NCBI GenBank assembly: GCA_034436755.1
Contig: DAOTVB010000146.1
Span: 6,737-70,736, forward strand
Direction: 5' to 3'
DNA: 64,000 bases
From: CAKZQX01 sp034436755
GTDB taxonomy: Bacteria; Chloroflexota; Chloroflexia; Chloroflexales; Chloroflexaceae
Shown in pieces: positions 27,301-35,243 of the stretch. A model generated the notes under the pieces. It saw only the letters and a program-made list of their open reading frames with translations. It did not search any database and was not told the DNA's origin. The first letter of the stretch is position 1. Every line of letters starts with the position of its first letter. The position numbers and the translations under genes are program-made.

Positions 27301-28580
27301 CCGCCCTGGTAATCACCCACCACAATTGCCTCGATGGTGTAGTCACCTGATACCACATTGGGACCATCACCCTGAATTTCGTGGATAAATGCCAATTCAG
27401 GACCACCACCATCGTCCACGAAGAAGTTAATCGAGTCAATCCGCCAGCTTGCGGCGTTCCCCCCACTCGTGCCGGAAGAGGTGTAGTGAAACGCGAAGTA
27501 GACATTCGTGCCACTGATGCCGGCCAGATCAACCTTGCCAGAATCTAACCACTGGCCTGAGTCTTCCGGCGAGAAATTGATGCCGCTCAGTTCGATCCAG
27601 GTAGCACTGGTTGGATCGCCACTGCCGGCATAATCGGTAGAATAAACCACTTCTAACTGCGGGTATGGCACACCGCTGTCGCTAAAATTCGTCCAGTTGC
27701 GGAAGGTCAGCACTTCATTGTCTTGTGCATCCATATTCAGCGGCGGCGTAATCAGCCACTCATCCGCCGGTGCGCTATCCCCAAAACCGTTGGCTTCCGC
27801 GTTACTGAAGTTCTCACTACAAGACCAGGTATTGGCAGTATCGCTATCGACGCTGATAATTTCCCAGCCTGCCAGCGTACAATCGTCAAAACCTTCTTCG
27901 AGGGGCAGCGGTTGACCCGGATCGCCGCCACCACCCGTGCTATACGTGCCGATAGGGAAGGGCGTTGCGGCAGTGTTATTGGAGGTCTCGCCATCCAGAG
28001 CATTCGGGTCGCTAAAGGTCCAGGTACTCAACTCGAACGTATTGCCATCGGGGCCGGTGTCGTCCACACGATAGGCCCAGCCATCCAGATGCTCCCAGGG
28101 CTCGCCCGTACCATCAACACCAATCTCACCAAATACATCAACAATTGTGCCATTCTGATAGAGGGCGATGGCATCATCACCATTGATGCCGGCTACACCC
28201 CCGGTGTAGTCGGGCGCAAAGTCAAAGAAGTCAGTGAACCCGGTTGACTCGGAGGCGACGTACAGAAATTCACCTGCCGAAGCAGTGTCAGCCGGGAAGG
28301 TAAATTCCGGGCCGCCCGCCGGGTTGCCGTTGTTAGCCGACTCCAGACCATAGATACTCAGGTCAGAAATGTTAGTAAGCGCGTACAACTCAATCGCTTT
28401 AGGTACTCCGCCAGAGAGCGGGCCGTCGATAACACCAGTGATCACCAGATCACTGCTCTGTGCTCGTACCGGAGTTACCCGCAGCAGCATCCCACTCGCT
28501 ACCAGCGGCAGCAGCAGTGCCACCACGACCCACAATGCCAGGGGCAACCCGGCAAACGAACGCATACGGAACATACTCAT
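24303..28580 (-). CDS. Large secreted ExeM/NucH-type extracellular endonuclease
   Basis: 1425 residues with a signal peptide (LPLALWVVVALLLPLVASGML...VRAQ). In order: a lamin-tail-like domain (~45-210: LVITGVIDGPLSGGVPKAIELYALTN), a choice-of-anchor/jelly-roll domain (~225-390: FDDCTLAGWEIISVDSDTANTW), an OB-fold segment (~395-500: GDKVQVTGSASDF), then an endonuclease/exonuclease/phosphatase domain (~680-1010) with VASFNVLNYF, VGLVEIEND, VVNHLKSKGSG, IIGDLNAYRNEDP and SSDHDPVIVGL. The C-terminal ~400 residues are prealbumin/SdrD-B-like modules (ITKYADTNGNGERDADEAGLEGWQMF). It probably degrades extracellular DNA for phosphate or nitrogen. Start follows AAGGAGGG. No sortase signal or transmembrane tail is visible. 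Confidence 0.9.
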   Translation of the reverse strand: MSMFRMRSFAGLPLALWVVVALLLPLVASGMLLRVTPVRAQSSDLVITGVIDGPLSGGVPKAIELYALTNISDLSIYGLESANNGNPAGGPEFTFPADTASAGEFLYVASESTGFTDFFDFAPDYTGGVAGINGDDAIALYQNGTIVDVFGEIGVDGTGEPWEHLDGWAYRVDDTGPDGNTFELSTWTFSDPNALDGETSNNTAATPFPIGTYSTGGGGDPGQPLPLEEGFDDCTLAGWEIISVDSDTANTWSCSENFSNAEANGFGDSAPADEWLITPPLNMDAQDNEVLTFRNWTNFSDSGVPYPQLEVVYSTDYAGSGDPTSATWIELSGINFSPEDSGQWLDSGKVDLAGISGTNVYFAFHYTSSGTSGGNAASWRIDSINFFVDDGGGPELAFIHEIQGDGPNVVSGDYTIEAIVVGDYQGGDQLDGFFVQEEDADIDTNPATSEGLFIYCNTCPVDVAVGDKVQVTGSASDFFDMSQLSATGADDITIISADNPLPTPAQITLPVPGVPTDDLSAAEAVINAYYEQFEGMLVAFPSLTVAEYFQLGRFGQVVLTEGGRIRQFTDANMPDAAGLIAHEIDRARRTVILDDDNNIQNAPIETTPDSPYFYPRPGLSITNFFRGGDTIDNLTGVLHWSWAGFGGTDAWRIRPGLEAFSYDFTADNMRPANPADVGGNVKVASFNVLNYFTTIDDGSDICGPTGGLGCRGANSLAELQRQRDKIVSALVEIDADIVGLVEIENDANDAALNDLVTSLNAATAPNTYAAVNTGPIGTDAIRVAFIYQPARVSLVGNFAVLDTPEFVSPNTTDPKNRPALAQTFQHDATGAIFTVVVNHLKSKGSGCGMGDDDTTTGQGNCNLTRTLAAQELADWLAGDPTASGDPDFMIIGDLNAYRNEDPIVALENAGYTDLIDLLLGDDAYSFVFDGQIGYLDYALANASLLPQVSGITEWHINADEINLFDYNDDIEDSGERSFERESSALPIYDPNPYRSSDHDPVIVGLNLEAEVEPVEPLTLTSICNAADGSHQWRVRNPNDFDVPFTWQRVGTSETGEGVALASSDTFFFTPTAGTVKIFWDNNGTPAETVKAANNEPCTLPTGNITIVKQATPAAPWLDWTFDGDLGAFTLDNDSRDDAHLDRQTFEVAAGSYTVNETNKRGNWDLEIVCESNGESTFATDGTAVTITLAAGDDVTCTYNNLRRSQIRITKYADTNGNGERDADEAGLEGWQMFLYLADGNGGWQQIQPREVRTNGRGIANYTSLEPGVDHLVCEEDRTGWSTTEPANPIEHDGKICQVVADLVYGEVRRVSFGNREEPPAQTLYRARQVGARVWIERNVEEAGLGDFDPDGNGWALVGRTNGAADNGELRDFFVEEGVPYAIVFNRSNNKGDRCILLTPRSLDVVKKGQTRLMTTVEDPVACPVE

Positions 28581-29154
28581 CGAGCTTTACCCTCCTTAGA
28601 TCTCTGCTCCCACTACTCGCCAGAACAACTACAATGTGCATGCTCCCCACACCCTGTAGCCTCAGGATAAACGCCTGCACCACGGATCGCAACTGCGCGG
28701 CACGCAGCCTTCCGGACACCGGGCACAATGCCTGGTGCCTGACAACACTCTGTCGCATGCAAAGCTATGTGTTAGCGCAACGGGGCGGCAACACACATTT
28801 ATCCAGGTACTACCGGATCCAGGGCGGTATCGCAGGTGTAGCATAGCCAGCCAATGTTAAGTTTTAACTAAGTCAGGATAAAGAGCGGGTTATGAAGGGG
28901 ATTACGGTTTGTTTATAATTCACAAACAACTCATCTTTTCATTGGATACTCTAACATATGTGCGTTACACGGTCCCTGACGCGGAAGAACATTGCGCCGG
29001 CGGCGGGGCGAAGACCGCTTTCATCTTGTCAGTTGGACATGGAGCGGTGTGGTTTTCCCGGCAGACATACACAACTGCGACCAGACGATGAGCGCAGCAG
29101 TAGCATCCGTTCCACGTTAACCACGATCAGGGGGAAAGCTGAGGAAGGTTTCCT
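28581..29154. other. Gap upstream of the nuclease gene, no supported gene
   Basis: About 570 bases. One small hairpin (CACCGGGCA/TGCCTGGTG, near 28718-28736) is seen; otherwise no convincing coding frame or RNA gene. Confidence 0.45.
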
Positions 29155-29362
29155 GATGGCCCGCGCACAACCACACGGCGGTTACAATCTGTCTCTAGCA
29201 GATCGCAACCGCGAAACAATCCAGAAAACAACCCAGAGAGGAGAACCATACAGGCGCTCCCCTGTGCGGATAAAGCAGGAGTCTGGTGCCGGCCCCCAGG
29301 AAGAAGCGCGCAGGGAACGCGCAGGCACTGGCCTGGCACCGCGAACTCGCTGCAACCGCTGA
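29155..29362 (+). CDS. Possible small basic hypothetical protein
   Basis: An ATG seven bases after GAGGAAGG opens a 68-codon frame rich in Arg, Gln and Glu (MARAQPHGGYNLSLADRNRE...). It converges on the HU gene, whose stop is 20 bases away. No family recognised and low-complexity composition; the good ribosome binding site is the only positive evidence. Confidence 0.25.
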
Positions 29363-29381
29363 CGCCGTGCCTGCCGTAGCC

Positions 29382-29657
29382 CTATCCCTTCACCGAGTCT
29401 TTGAGTGTACTGCTGGCACTGAAACCGGGTGTCCGGGTGGCCGGAATATGGATCTTCTCCCGCGTCTGTGGATTCACCCCTTCGCGCGCCTGACGATCCC
29501 GGACTTCAAACGTACCAAAACCGGTCAGCGTCACCTTTTCGCCTTTCGCCAGAGTCTCCGCAATGATATCGAGCGCCGCATCGATAACTTGTTTCGTCTC
29601 CTTTTGCGAAACACCGGTTCGTTCAGCAACCGCCTTGATAAAATCTGTCTTCTGCAT
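29382..29657 (-). CDS. hup: HU-family DNA-binding protein
   Basis: 91 residues, the normal HU length. The N-terminal helices MQKTDFIKAVAERTGVSQKETKQVIDAALDIIAETLAKGEKVTLTGFGTFEV are standard; the DNA-binding arm carries RDRQAREGVNPQTREKIHIPATRTPGFSAS, with the intercalating-proline region (NPQT) intact. It bends and compacts DNA as a dimer in the nucleoid. The start follows AGGAGGATC. Upstream (29916-30001) are duplicated palindromic motifs that may control it. Confidence 0.95.
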   Translation of the reverse strand: MQKTDFIKAVAERTGVSQKETKQVIDAALDIIAETLAKGEKVTLTGFGTFEVRDRQAREGVNPQTREKIHIPATRTPGFSASSTLKDSVKG

Positions 29658-29915
29658 CGGTGCAGATCCTCCTCAATTCAAGTAAAACTACGAAAGCACG
29701 CAAGCGAGAGCAACGACGGATCCCTTCCCAATGCAGTATACAGTATGTGTCAAGCCCCCTGGCTGATAACAAAGCCCTAAACGGCTATCGTGTCTTTCCA
29801 GATCGCGTTTTATGGCTTTCTGAAGCCATGAATTTTTACAAAGGGAAATACGGAGCGGGGAAACGTCGGTAAGGTATCGCCACACAACGACGCAATCAGG
29901 GGGAGAGGATCAACC

Positions 29916-30001
29916 GCGGACCAGAGCGCTCAGATGCAACACTACCACCCTTTGGCCTGCCAGTCTGGCTGGAGGGTCAGCAGCGGACCAGAGCGCTCTG
30001 G
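29916..30001. promoter_or_regulatory. Duplicated operator-like motif upstream of HU
   Basis: GCGGACCAGAGCGCTC occurs at 29916-29931 and 29983-29998, 67 bp apart. The following bases are also similar (CAA, ACT, then CCCTTTG). The second copy completes a perfect 14-bp palindrome, CCAGAGCGCTCTGG (29988-30001). Located in the HU-purB gap about 260-340 bases before the HU start. Confidence 0.45.
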
Positions 30002-30175
30002 TACAAAACTGCTAACCCTTTGACCACTGCTGGTGACTATAACATACAAGCTGCGGTGTGTGAATAGGTCAGAAGGTGACGCTGATGCTAGTACACCGGC
30101 ACCCCGGTGCATAGCATTCAAGTCCTACGCAGCGTTTCGGCAACCCGGACTGGCCTGCGCTCCACGGCAACCGGG

Positions 30176-31552
30176 CTACCCCTCGCGCAAGCGGGCCAGC
30201 TTCGCGGCGAGACCAACATAGCCTTCGGGCGTCAGTGTACTCAGTTCATCTTTGACGGCAGCATCAACATCCAGATTGGCGATGAAGGTCGCCAGATCTG
30301 CCAACGTCATGACACGCCCGCGGGTTAACTCCTTGAGTGCTTCATACGGCTGGGGATAGCCGGCGCGGCGCAGGATCGTCTGTACCGCCTCGGCCAGCAC
30401 TTCGGGATGCGCCCGCACCACCTCCAGCAGATACTCCCGATTGACGGCAACCTTGCCCAACCCGCGCTGGATGCGGCGATAGGCCAGCAGGCTGTAGCCA
30501 AACGCCACCCCCAGATTGCGCAGCACCGTACTGTCGGAGAGATCCCGCTGGAGCCGCGAAACCGGCAGCTTCCGGCTGAAAAACTCGAGCAGCGCATTGG
30601 CTAACCCCAGGTTGCCTTCGCCATTCTCAAAATCGATCGGGTTGACTTTGTGCGGCATGGTTGATGAGCCAACTTCTCCCGCCTGCGCTGCCTGAACCAG
30701 ATAGCCGTCACTGATGTAGCGCCAGTAGTCCTGGCAGAGGTCCAACAGCAGCGTGTTGAGCCGCTTGAGCGTATCACACAGGGTCGCCAACGTATCGTGC
30801 GGCTCGATCTGGGTAGTCAGCAGGAGCGGCTCCAGGTCAAGCGTACGGATGAAGGCACGACTAAAGGTCAACCAGTCCACCTCCGGTGCGGCGGACGCAT
30901 GCGCGGCGAATGTCCCGGTGGCCCCATTGAGCTTGCCCGTCAACTGCACCGCCGACAGATCGGCAGTAGCGCGCCGCAACCGGGACGCGAAGACGGCCAT
31001 CTCTTTGCCAAAGGTGGTCGGGGTGGCGGGCTGCCCGTGTGTGCGACTCAGCATGGGCGTCTCGGCCTCAACCAGCGCCGGCTCGCGCAGCACGCCATGC
31101 AGTTCATTCAGGGCGGGCAGCAAGACCAGATCGCGCGCCTCGCGCACCAGCAGCGCATAGGCCAGATTGTTGACATCTTCGGAGGTCAGCGCAAAATGCA
31201 CCGCCTCGGCCCAGGCTTCCAGCCCCAGTCCGGCGAGACGCTCACGCAGCCAGTACTCCACGGCCTTCACATCGTGGTTCACGCGCCGGTCCCAGGCCGC
31301 AACTGCCTGCGCATCTTCCCGGCTAAACTGGCGGTAGAGCGCGCGCAGCCGCGCCTGCTGGGACGCGGTCAGCGTAGGAATAAACGTCAGGCTGGGCGTA
31401 CGTGCCAGGAAGATAAGATACTCCACCTCGATGCGCACCCGGTAGCGAAAGAGTGCCGCCTCGCTAAAATAGGCCGCCAGCGCAGCCACATCCCGGCGGT
31501 AGCGCCCATCCAACGGCGCAAGCGCATCCAACATGGTATCAGTTTCAGTCAT
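30176..31552 (-). CDS. purB: Adenylosuccinate lyase
   Basis: Catalyses two fumarate-releasing steps of purine synthesis (SAICAR to AICAR, and adenylosuccinate to AMP). 458 residues, the family norm. The superfamily signature SSTMPHKVNPIDFENGEGNL is intact. So are the N-terminal LDGRYRRDVAALAAYFSEAALFRYRVRIEVEYL, the segment HFALTSEDVNNLAYALLVREARDLVLLP, and MLSRTHGQPATPTTFGKEMAVF with the catalytic His. The start at 31552 is conserved; only a weak AGGAC precedes it. It resembles the E. coli PurB subgroup. An inverted-repeat element lies immediately upstream. Confidence 0.95.
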   Translation of the reverse strand: MTETDTMLDALAPLDGRYRRDVAALAAYFSEAALFRYRVRIEVEYLIFLARTPSLTFIPTLTASQQARLRALYRQFSREDAQAVAAWDRRVNHDVKAVEYWLRERLAGLGLEAWAEAVHFALTSEDVNNLAYALLVREARDLVLLPALNELHGVLREPALVEAETPMLSRTHGQPATPTTFGKEMAVFASRLRRATADLSAVQLTGKLNGATGTFAAHASAAPEVDWLTFSRAFIRTLDLEPLLLTTQIEPHDTLATLCDTLKRLNTLLLDLCQDYWRYISDGYLVQAAQAGEVGSSTMPHKVNPIDFENGEGNLGLANALLEFFSRKLPVSRLQRDLSDSTVLRNLGVAFGYSLLAYRRIQRGLGKVAVNREYLLEVVRAHPEVLAEAVQTILRRAGYPQPYEALKELTRGRVMTLADLATFIANLDVDAAVKDELSTLTPEGYVGLAAKLARLREG

Positions 31553-31567
31553 AACATTGTCCTACTT

Positions 31568-31638
31568 GCAGGAGTTACGCGGGTCCGCACATAGAAACTT
31601 CCTACACACCGGGCAGGGCGGTAGCGCCTAACTCCTGC
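31568..31638. repeat. 71-bp element with 10-bp inverted ends before purB
   Basis: GCAGGAGTTA (31568-31577) and TAACTCCTGC (31629-31638) are perfect inverted copies. The left arm begins 16 bases upstream of the purB start, so it lies in or near the leader of the message. Confidence 0.5.
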
Positions 31639-31911
31639 TACTACATCAATCGGTACAAGATAACCGGTAACGGTTCGGTGAGCGCGCCATCACCCGAATC
31701 GATACGCCGGCATCCTGGTACCTCTCTCAAAACCACACCAGTACTATCGTCACTGTTTTGCCTCTGGCATCTTGTGATAAGGTGTGATAATATACGCATC
31801 TGAACCAGGAAAACTTTGTATTGATGATGGACTTCGGGATAACAGATTGTCACAGAACCGCACTTTCATAATCATATCACGTATCCTCGGTCCACTTGAG
31901 GAGCCTGTACT

Positions 31912-33072
31912 ATGCTCCGTGAACGTGTTTCGCGCCGCGTTCGCGCAATGACATCATCGGGCATTCGCCGCTTTTTTGATATTGCTGCGACCATGCCGGA
32001 TGTAATTTCGCTTGGGGTGGGAGAGCCGGATTTTCTTACGCCTGCACCGATTCGTGCAGCAGGTCAACGGTCGATTGATATTTTCACCGGGTATACGTCA
32101 AATTTTGGCCTACTTGAACTACGGGTAGCGCTTGCCGAGCATCTTCAGCGGCTCTATGCTGTGCGCTACGATCCGGAGCGCGAGTTGCTTATTACGGTTG
32201 GTGCCAGTGAAGCCTTGCAGAATGCGGCCCTGGCGCTGCTGGACCCCGGCGATGAGGTGATTATCCCGGAGCCCTGTTTTGTCGCCTATGGTCCCTGTGT
32301 CGCCTTCTCCGGTGCGCGACCAGTGCATGTGCCGACCAGTATGGAGGAGTCGTTCCAGGTGACAGCCGAGGCGCTGGAGGCGGCCATTACACCCAAAACC
32401 CGCGCCCTCCTGATCGGCTACCCCAGCAACCCGACCGGCGCGGTGATGACCCGCGAGCGCATGCTGGAGGTCGCAGCGGTGGCCGAACGCCACGACCTGA
32501 TTGTCTTCTCCGATGAAATTTATGATCGCCTGGTCTACAATATTGAACATACCTGCTTTGCAGCACTACCCAACATGCAGGAGCGCACCGTACTGATGGG
32601 GGGCTTCTCGAAAGCCTACGCGATGACCGGCTGGCGCCTCGGCTGGGTGGCGGCACCCGCCGATCTGACCCAGGCTATCGCCAAGATTCATCAGTATGCG
32701 ATTATGTCCGCGCCGACGATGAGTCAGTATGCCGGGCTGGAAGCAATCCGCCAGGGCGAAGCGAGTGTCAGGGCGATGGTTGCCGAGTATGATCGCCGCC
32801 GCCAGGTCATTGTCAATGGCCTGAATACCATCGGGCTGCATACTTTTGAGCCACAGGGCGCATTCTATACCTTCCCCCAGGTATCGCACCTGGGCCTGAG
32901 TAGTGAGGTGTTTGTCGAACGGCTGCTGCTGGAAGAGCAGGTCGCCGTCATTCCGGGTGATGCATTTGGACCAAGCGGGGCGGGCCATGTACGCGCCTGC
33001 TATGCGACCTCAATGGATAAGATTGAGGAAGCGTTGGAGCGTATCGAGCGCTTTGTACGAAAGATCTCATAG
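31912..33072 (+). CDS. Class I/II PLP aminotransferase (aspartate/aromatic type)
   Basis: 386 residues, a complete fold-type I aminotransferase. Motifs: ISLGVGEPDFLTPAPI (N-terminal substrate loop), GYTSNFGLLELRVALAEHL, ITVGASEALQNAALALLDPGDEVIIPEPCFVAY, YPSNPTGAVM, IVFSDEIYD (PLP-ring Asp and Tyr), GGFSKAYAMTGWRLGW with the Schiff-base lysine, and a C-terminal HVRACYATS Arg for the carboxylate. The likely substrate is aspartate, aromatic amino acids or alanine; sequence alone does not settle it. The ATG follows TTGAGGAG. It is not linked to an amino acid operon here. Confidence 0.9.
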   Translation: MLRERVSRRVRAMTSSGIRRFFDIAATMPDVISLGVGEPDFLTPAPIRAAGQRSIDIFTGYTSNFGLLELRVALAEHLQRLYAVRYDPERELLITVGASEALQNAALALLDPGDEVIIPEPCFVAYGPCVAFSGARPVHVPTSMEESFQVTAEALEAAITPKTRALLIGYPSNPTGAVMTRERMLEVAAVAERHDLIVFSDEIYDRLVYNIEHTCFAALPNMQERTVLMGGFSKAYAMTGWRLGWVAAPADLTQAIAKIHQYAIMSAPTMSQYAGLEAIRQGEASVRAMVAEYDRRRQVIVNGLNTIGLHTFEPQGAFYTFPQVSHLGLSSEVFVERLLLEEQVAVIPGDAFGPSGAGHVRACYATSMDKIEEALERIERFVRKIS

Positions 33073-33197
33073 GTTGTGGAGCCGCTACCGGGTAGCGGGC
33101 AATCCAGGACTCCCGAGTCATGTATTGTATTGCGTTGTTCTTAAGATAACGGTGTACCTGTGTTCCAGCACCACGTATAATCCAGGGAGGTAACCCC

Positions 33198-33560
33198 ATG
33201 TCTGAACAAACTATCACGTCAACATCCCCGACAGCAGCATCCGGCGAGCCGCAAAGCCATGTAAGTGGTGAGTTGCGCTGTGCGTTGACCGGAAAGCCGA
33301 TCACTGCCGAGGAAGCCTACTGGGCTCCGCCGCTGGTTACGGCCAAAGAACTGATTGGCACCCTTGCCACAACCGCTGTACGCGCGCCCGGCAATCTGGG
33401 CCATATCCTGTTTGATGAGCAGCCCAATGTGCCCTATGCACCTGATGCCCGCCAGCAATTGGGTTCGCGCCGCAGTGTCGAACAGCTCAAGCTACTGCTC
33501 TTCTTGCTGCTGATTGCGGCGGTGATTTTTGCGCCGATCTACATGTTGGCAATGGGGTAA
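33198..33560 (+). CDS. Small tail-anchored membrane protein of unknown function
   Basis: 120 residues with a very good ribosome binding site (GGGAGG, seven bases from ATG). The soluble part contains CALTGKPITAEEAYWAPPLVTAKELIGTL, and one transmembrane helix (LLLFLLLIAAVIFAPIYMLAM) ends the protein. No family recognised. It lies 125 bases after the aminotransferase on the same strand and before strong hairpins. Confidence 0.7.
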   Translation: MSEQTITSTSPTAASGEPQSHVSGELRCALTGKPITAEEAYWAPPLVTAKELIGTLATTAVRAPGNLGHILFDEQPNVPYAPDARQQLGSRRSVEQLKLLLFLLLIAAVIFAPIYMLAMG

Positions 33561-33579
33561 TCCCTGCGCATCTCCCAAA

Positions 33580-33644
33580 CATGTTGTTGTAGACAACATG
33601 CAAAGCATCCTGCCCACGGGAACTGTCCGTGAACAGGATGCTTT
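33580..33644. terminator. Two hairpins between convergent genes
   Basis: CATGTTGT/ACAACATG (33580-33587/33593-33600) is followed by an 11-bp stem AAAGCATCCTG/CAGGATGCTTT (33602-33612/33634-33644) with a nested CACGG/CCGTG stem in its loop. The latter has TTTCTTG on the plus side, so it probably terminates both genes. Confidence 0.75.
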
Positions 33645-33651
33645 CTTGCGA

Positions 33652-34992
33652 TTAATTCCCCTGTGCCAGCCGCGTCCGTGCGATAAACTCCTGAATGCCG
33701 TAAAATGCCGGGCGGCGTGACCAGTCGCCATTCACGATGCTGAAGGAGCCCTGTTCATGCAGGGGATCAAGGCCATTCTCCCGCTGGAGCACACTAAAAT
33801 TCAGGTTCCAGAGGAACAGATTGCTGATCCAGGGATACTGCTCATAGGTGCGCTGCATTGCTCCGACGATATAATCGCGCTGGGTCTCGAATGAGATCTG
33901 GTTGCCGAACTCGAAGCCGGGAGTGTTGTTCTGCGTGGCCCAGCCAAACTCGGTGATCCAGACTTGATGATCGCCCAACCCGGCCTCCTCCATCAAGCGG
34001 CGGGAGTTCTCGACATGGCGGAAGTAGAAGGTCGGATCATCAGTCCAGCCGTCGGCGAGACTGGGGTTGTCAGGCCAGAGCGTATCGGGCGGGTTGGCCG
34101 AGCCACCGGGATGGATTGCCTGCACATCAAAGTAATCGCGGATCATGCCATCCTTGTAGCTGTACATCGCGCGCAGATAGTCCTGGTCAGGGATGGCGAT
34201 ATCGGGGTTGTTCATCGCGGTGGAGGAGGGCGCACCCGCCACGACGATGATGCGCGGGTCAACCGCCTTGATGCTGTTGTAAGCGGCCGCCAGCAGTTCA
34301 ACATAGTGTCCGGCATCTTCGAGCGCAACCCGCCCGCCATTCTCGTAGGCCAGGTTTTGCTCATTCCAGATCTCGATGGCATGGACGCGCCCCTGATAGC
34401 GTGCCGCCAGTGCCCCTACAAACCGCGCCAGGGTTGCCGGATCCTGGGGCATCCCGTCGCTGCCGTTGGCGGTGTACCAGGACGGCGAGCGAACCACACT
34501 GATCAAGAGCAGCACACCGCGCGCATCTGCGGCGGCAACGATATTATCCAGATCGCCCCAGAAGAACTGACCACTACTGTCCTCGATATCGCGCCAGTGG
34601 ATCTGCTGACGAAACCACTCAAAGCCCGCCTCCTGTGCCGTAGCAAGGGCGGTGTAGCGGTCGGTGTAGTAGAGATGGCCGACAACGCCAAAGTTGAGTT
34701 GCGCCAGTTGCAGCGGGTAGGGCAGGCCACCCGGTCCCTGCCGCACCACCGGCGTTGGCGTGGCGGCAAGCGGGGTCGGCGTGGCTGTCGGCTGGAGCGC
34801 CTGCGCTGTTGCGGTCATGTCCGGCGTCGGTGTGGGCGAGAGCACGATAGCGGCGGGTTCGGGTTTGGAGATGATCTGCGCCGTCGGCACCTGCGTCGCG
34901 GGCGCGGCCGTCTGGTCTGGGTTGGTACAGCCCGTCAGTGCCAGCAGCAAGGTGCAGAGGAGCAGCAGGGCAAGCGAAGTTTGAACACGCAT
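33652..34992 (-). CDS. Secreted lipoprotein glycosidase (clan GH-A type TIM barrel)
   Basis: 446 residues. A lipoprotein signal ends in LALTGC near residue 20. A Pro/Thr-rich linker follows (SPTPTPDMTATAQALQPTATPTP), then a barrel from about residue 95. Clan-A catalytic signatures are visible: IEIWNEQNL (acid/base Glu after Asn) and VWITEFGWAT (nucleophile Glu). The layout resembles GH5/GH39-like enzymes acting on beta-linked polysaccharides, but family and substrate cannot be fixed by eye. The start at 34992 has GAGG six bases upstream; an ATG four codons earlier is less well placed. Confidence 0.8.
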   Translation of the reverse strand: MRVQTSLALLLLCTLLLALTGCTNPDQTAAPATQVPTAQIISKPEPAAIVLSPTPTPDMTATAQALQPTATPTPLAATPTPVVRQGPGGLPYPLQLAQLNFGVVGHLYYTDRYTALATAQEAGFEWFRQQIHWRDIEDSSGQFFWGDLDNIVAAADARGVLLLISVVRSPSWYTANGSDGMPQDPATLARFVGALAARYQGRVHAIEIWNEQNLAYENGGRVALEDAGHYVELLAAAYNSIKAVDPRIIVVAGAPSSTAMNNPDIAIPDQDYLRAMYSYKDGMIRDYFDVQAIHPGGSANPPDTLWPDNPSLADGWTDDPTFYFRHVENSRRLMEEAGLGDHQVWITEFGWATQNNTPGFEFGNQISFETQRDYIVGAMQRTYEQYPWISNLFLWNLNFSVLQRENGLDPLHEQGSFSIVNGDWSRRPAFYGIQEFIARTRLAQGN

Positions 34993-35194
34993 AGGAAACC
35001 TCATCAGATGAAGAGTGCCGGCAAGGGCACAGCGGATCGTCTATCCATGCAAACGATCCAGTTGCGTAGCTTCGCCTGAACAAGAGATGAGGAGGAGGTG
35101 ACAACACACGGGGAGGTGTTATACTAATTTGCCATCAAAACAGCAATCAACGGGAATGGGCGCAACGAGCGCAACAGTGGCACGTTCCTGTTTA

Positions 35195-35225
35195 TCATCT
35201 CTGCGTCCTCGGTGTTCTCTGTGGC
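35195..35225. repeat. Dispersed repeat, copy 2
   Basis: Intergenic copy of the element at 10011-10044 (CTCTGCGTCCTCGGTGTT and CTCTGTGGC), 19 bases past the stop of the pseudokinase gene. Confidence 0.6.
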
Positions 35226-35243
35226 TATGATAATAAATCGGTA

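Noticed and set aside
28860..29380. Structured RNA gene (tmRNA, 6S, RNase P) in the gap between the nuclease and HU genes
   Set aside because: No conserved core sequence or long consistent pairing could be recognised by eye; a covariance-model search would be needed to decide.
31641..31853. 70-codon leftward frame upstream of the aminotransferase
   Set aside because: No ribosome binding site or recognisable protein; overlaps the likely promoter region of the aminotransferase gene.
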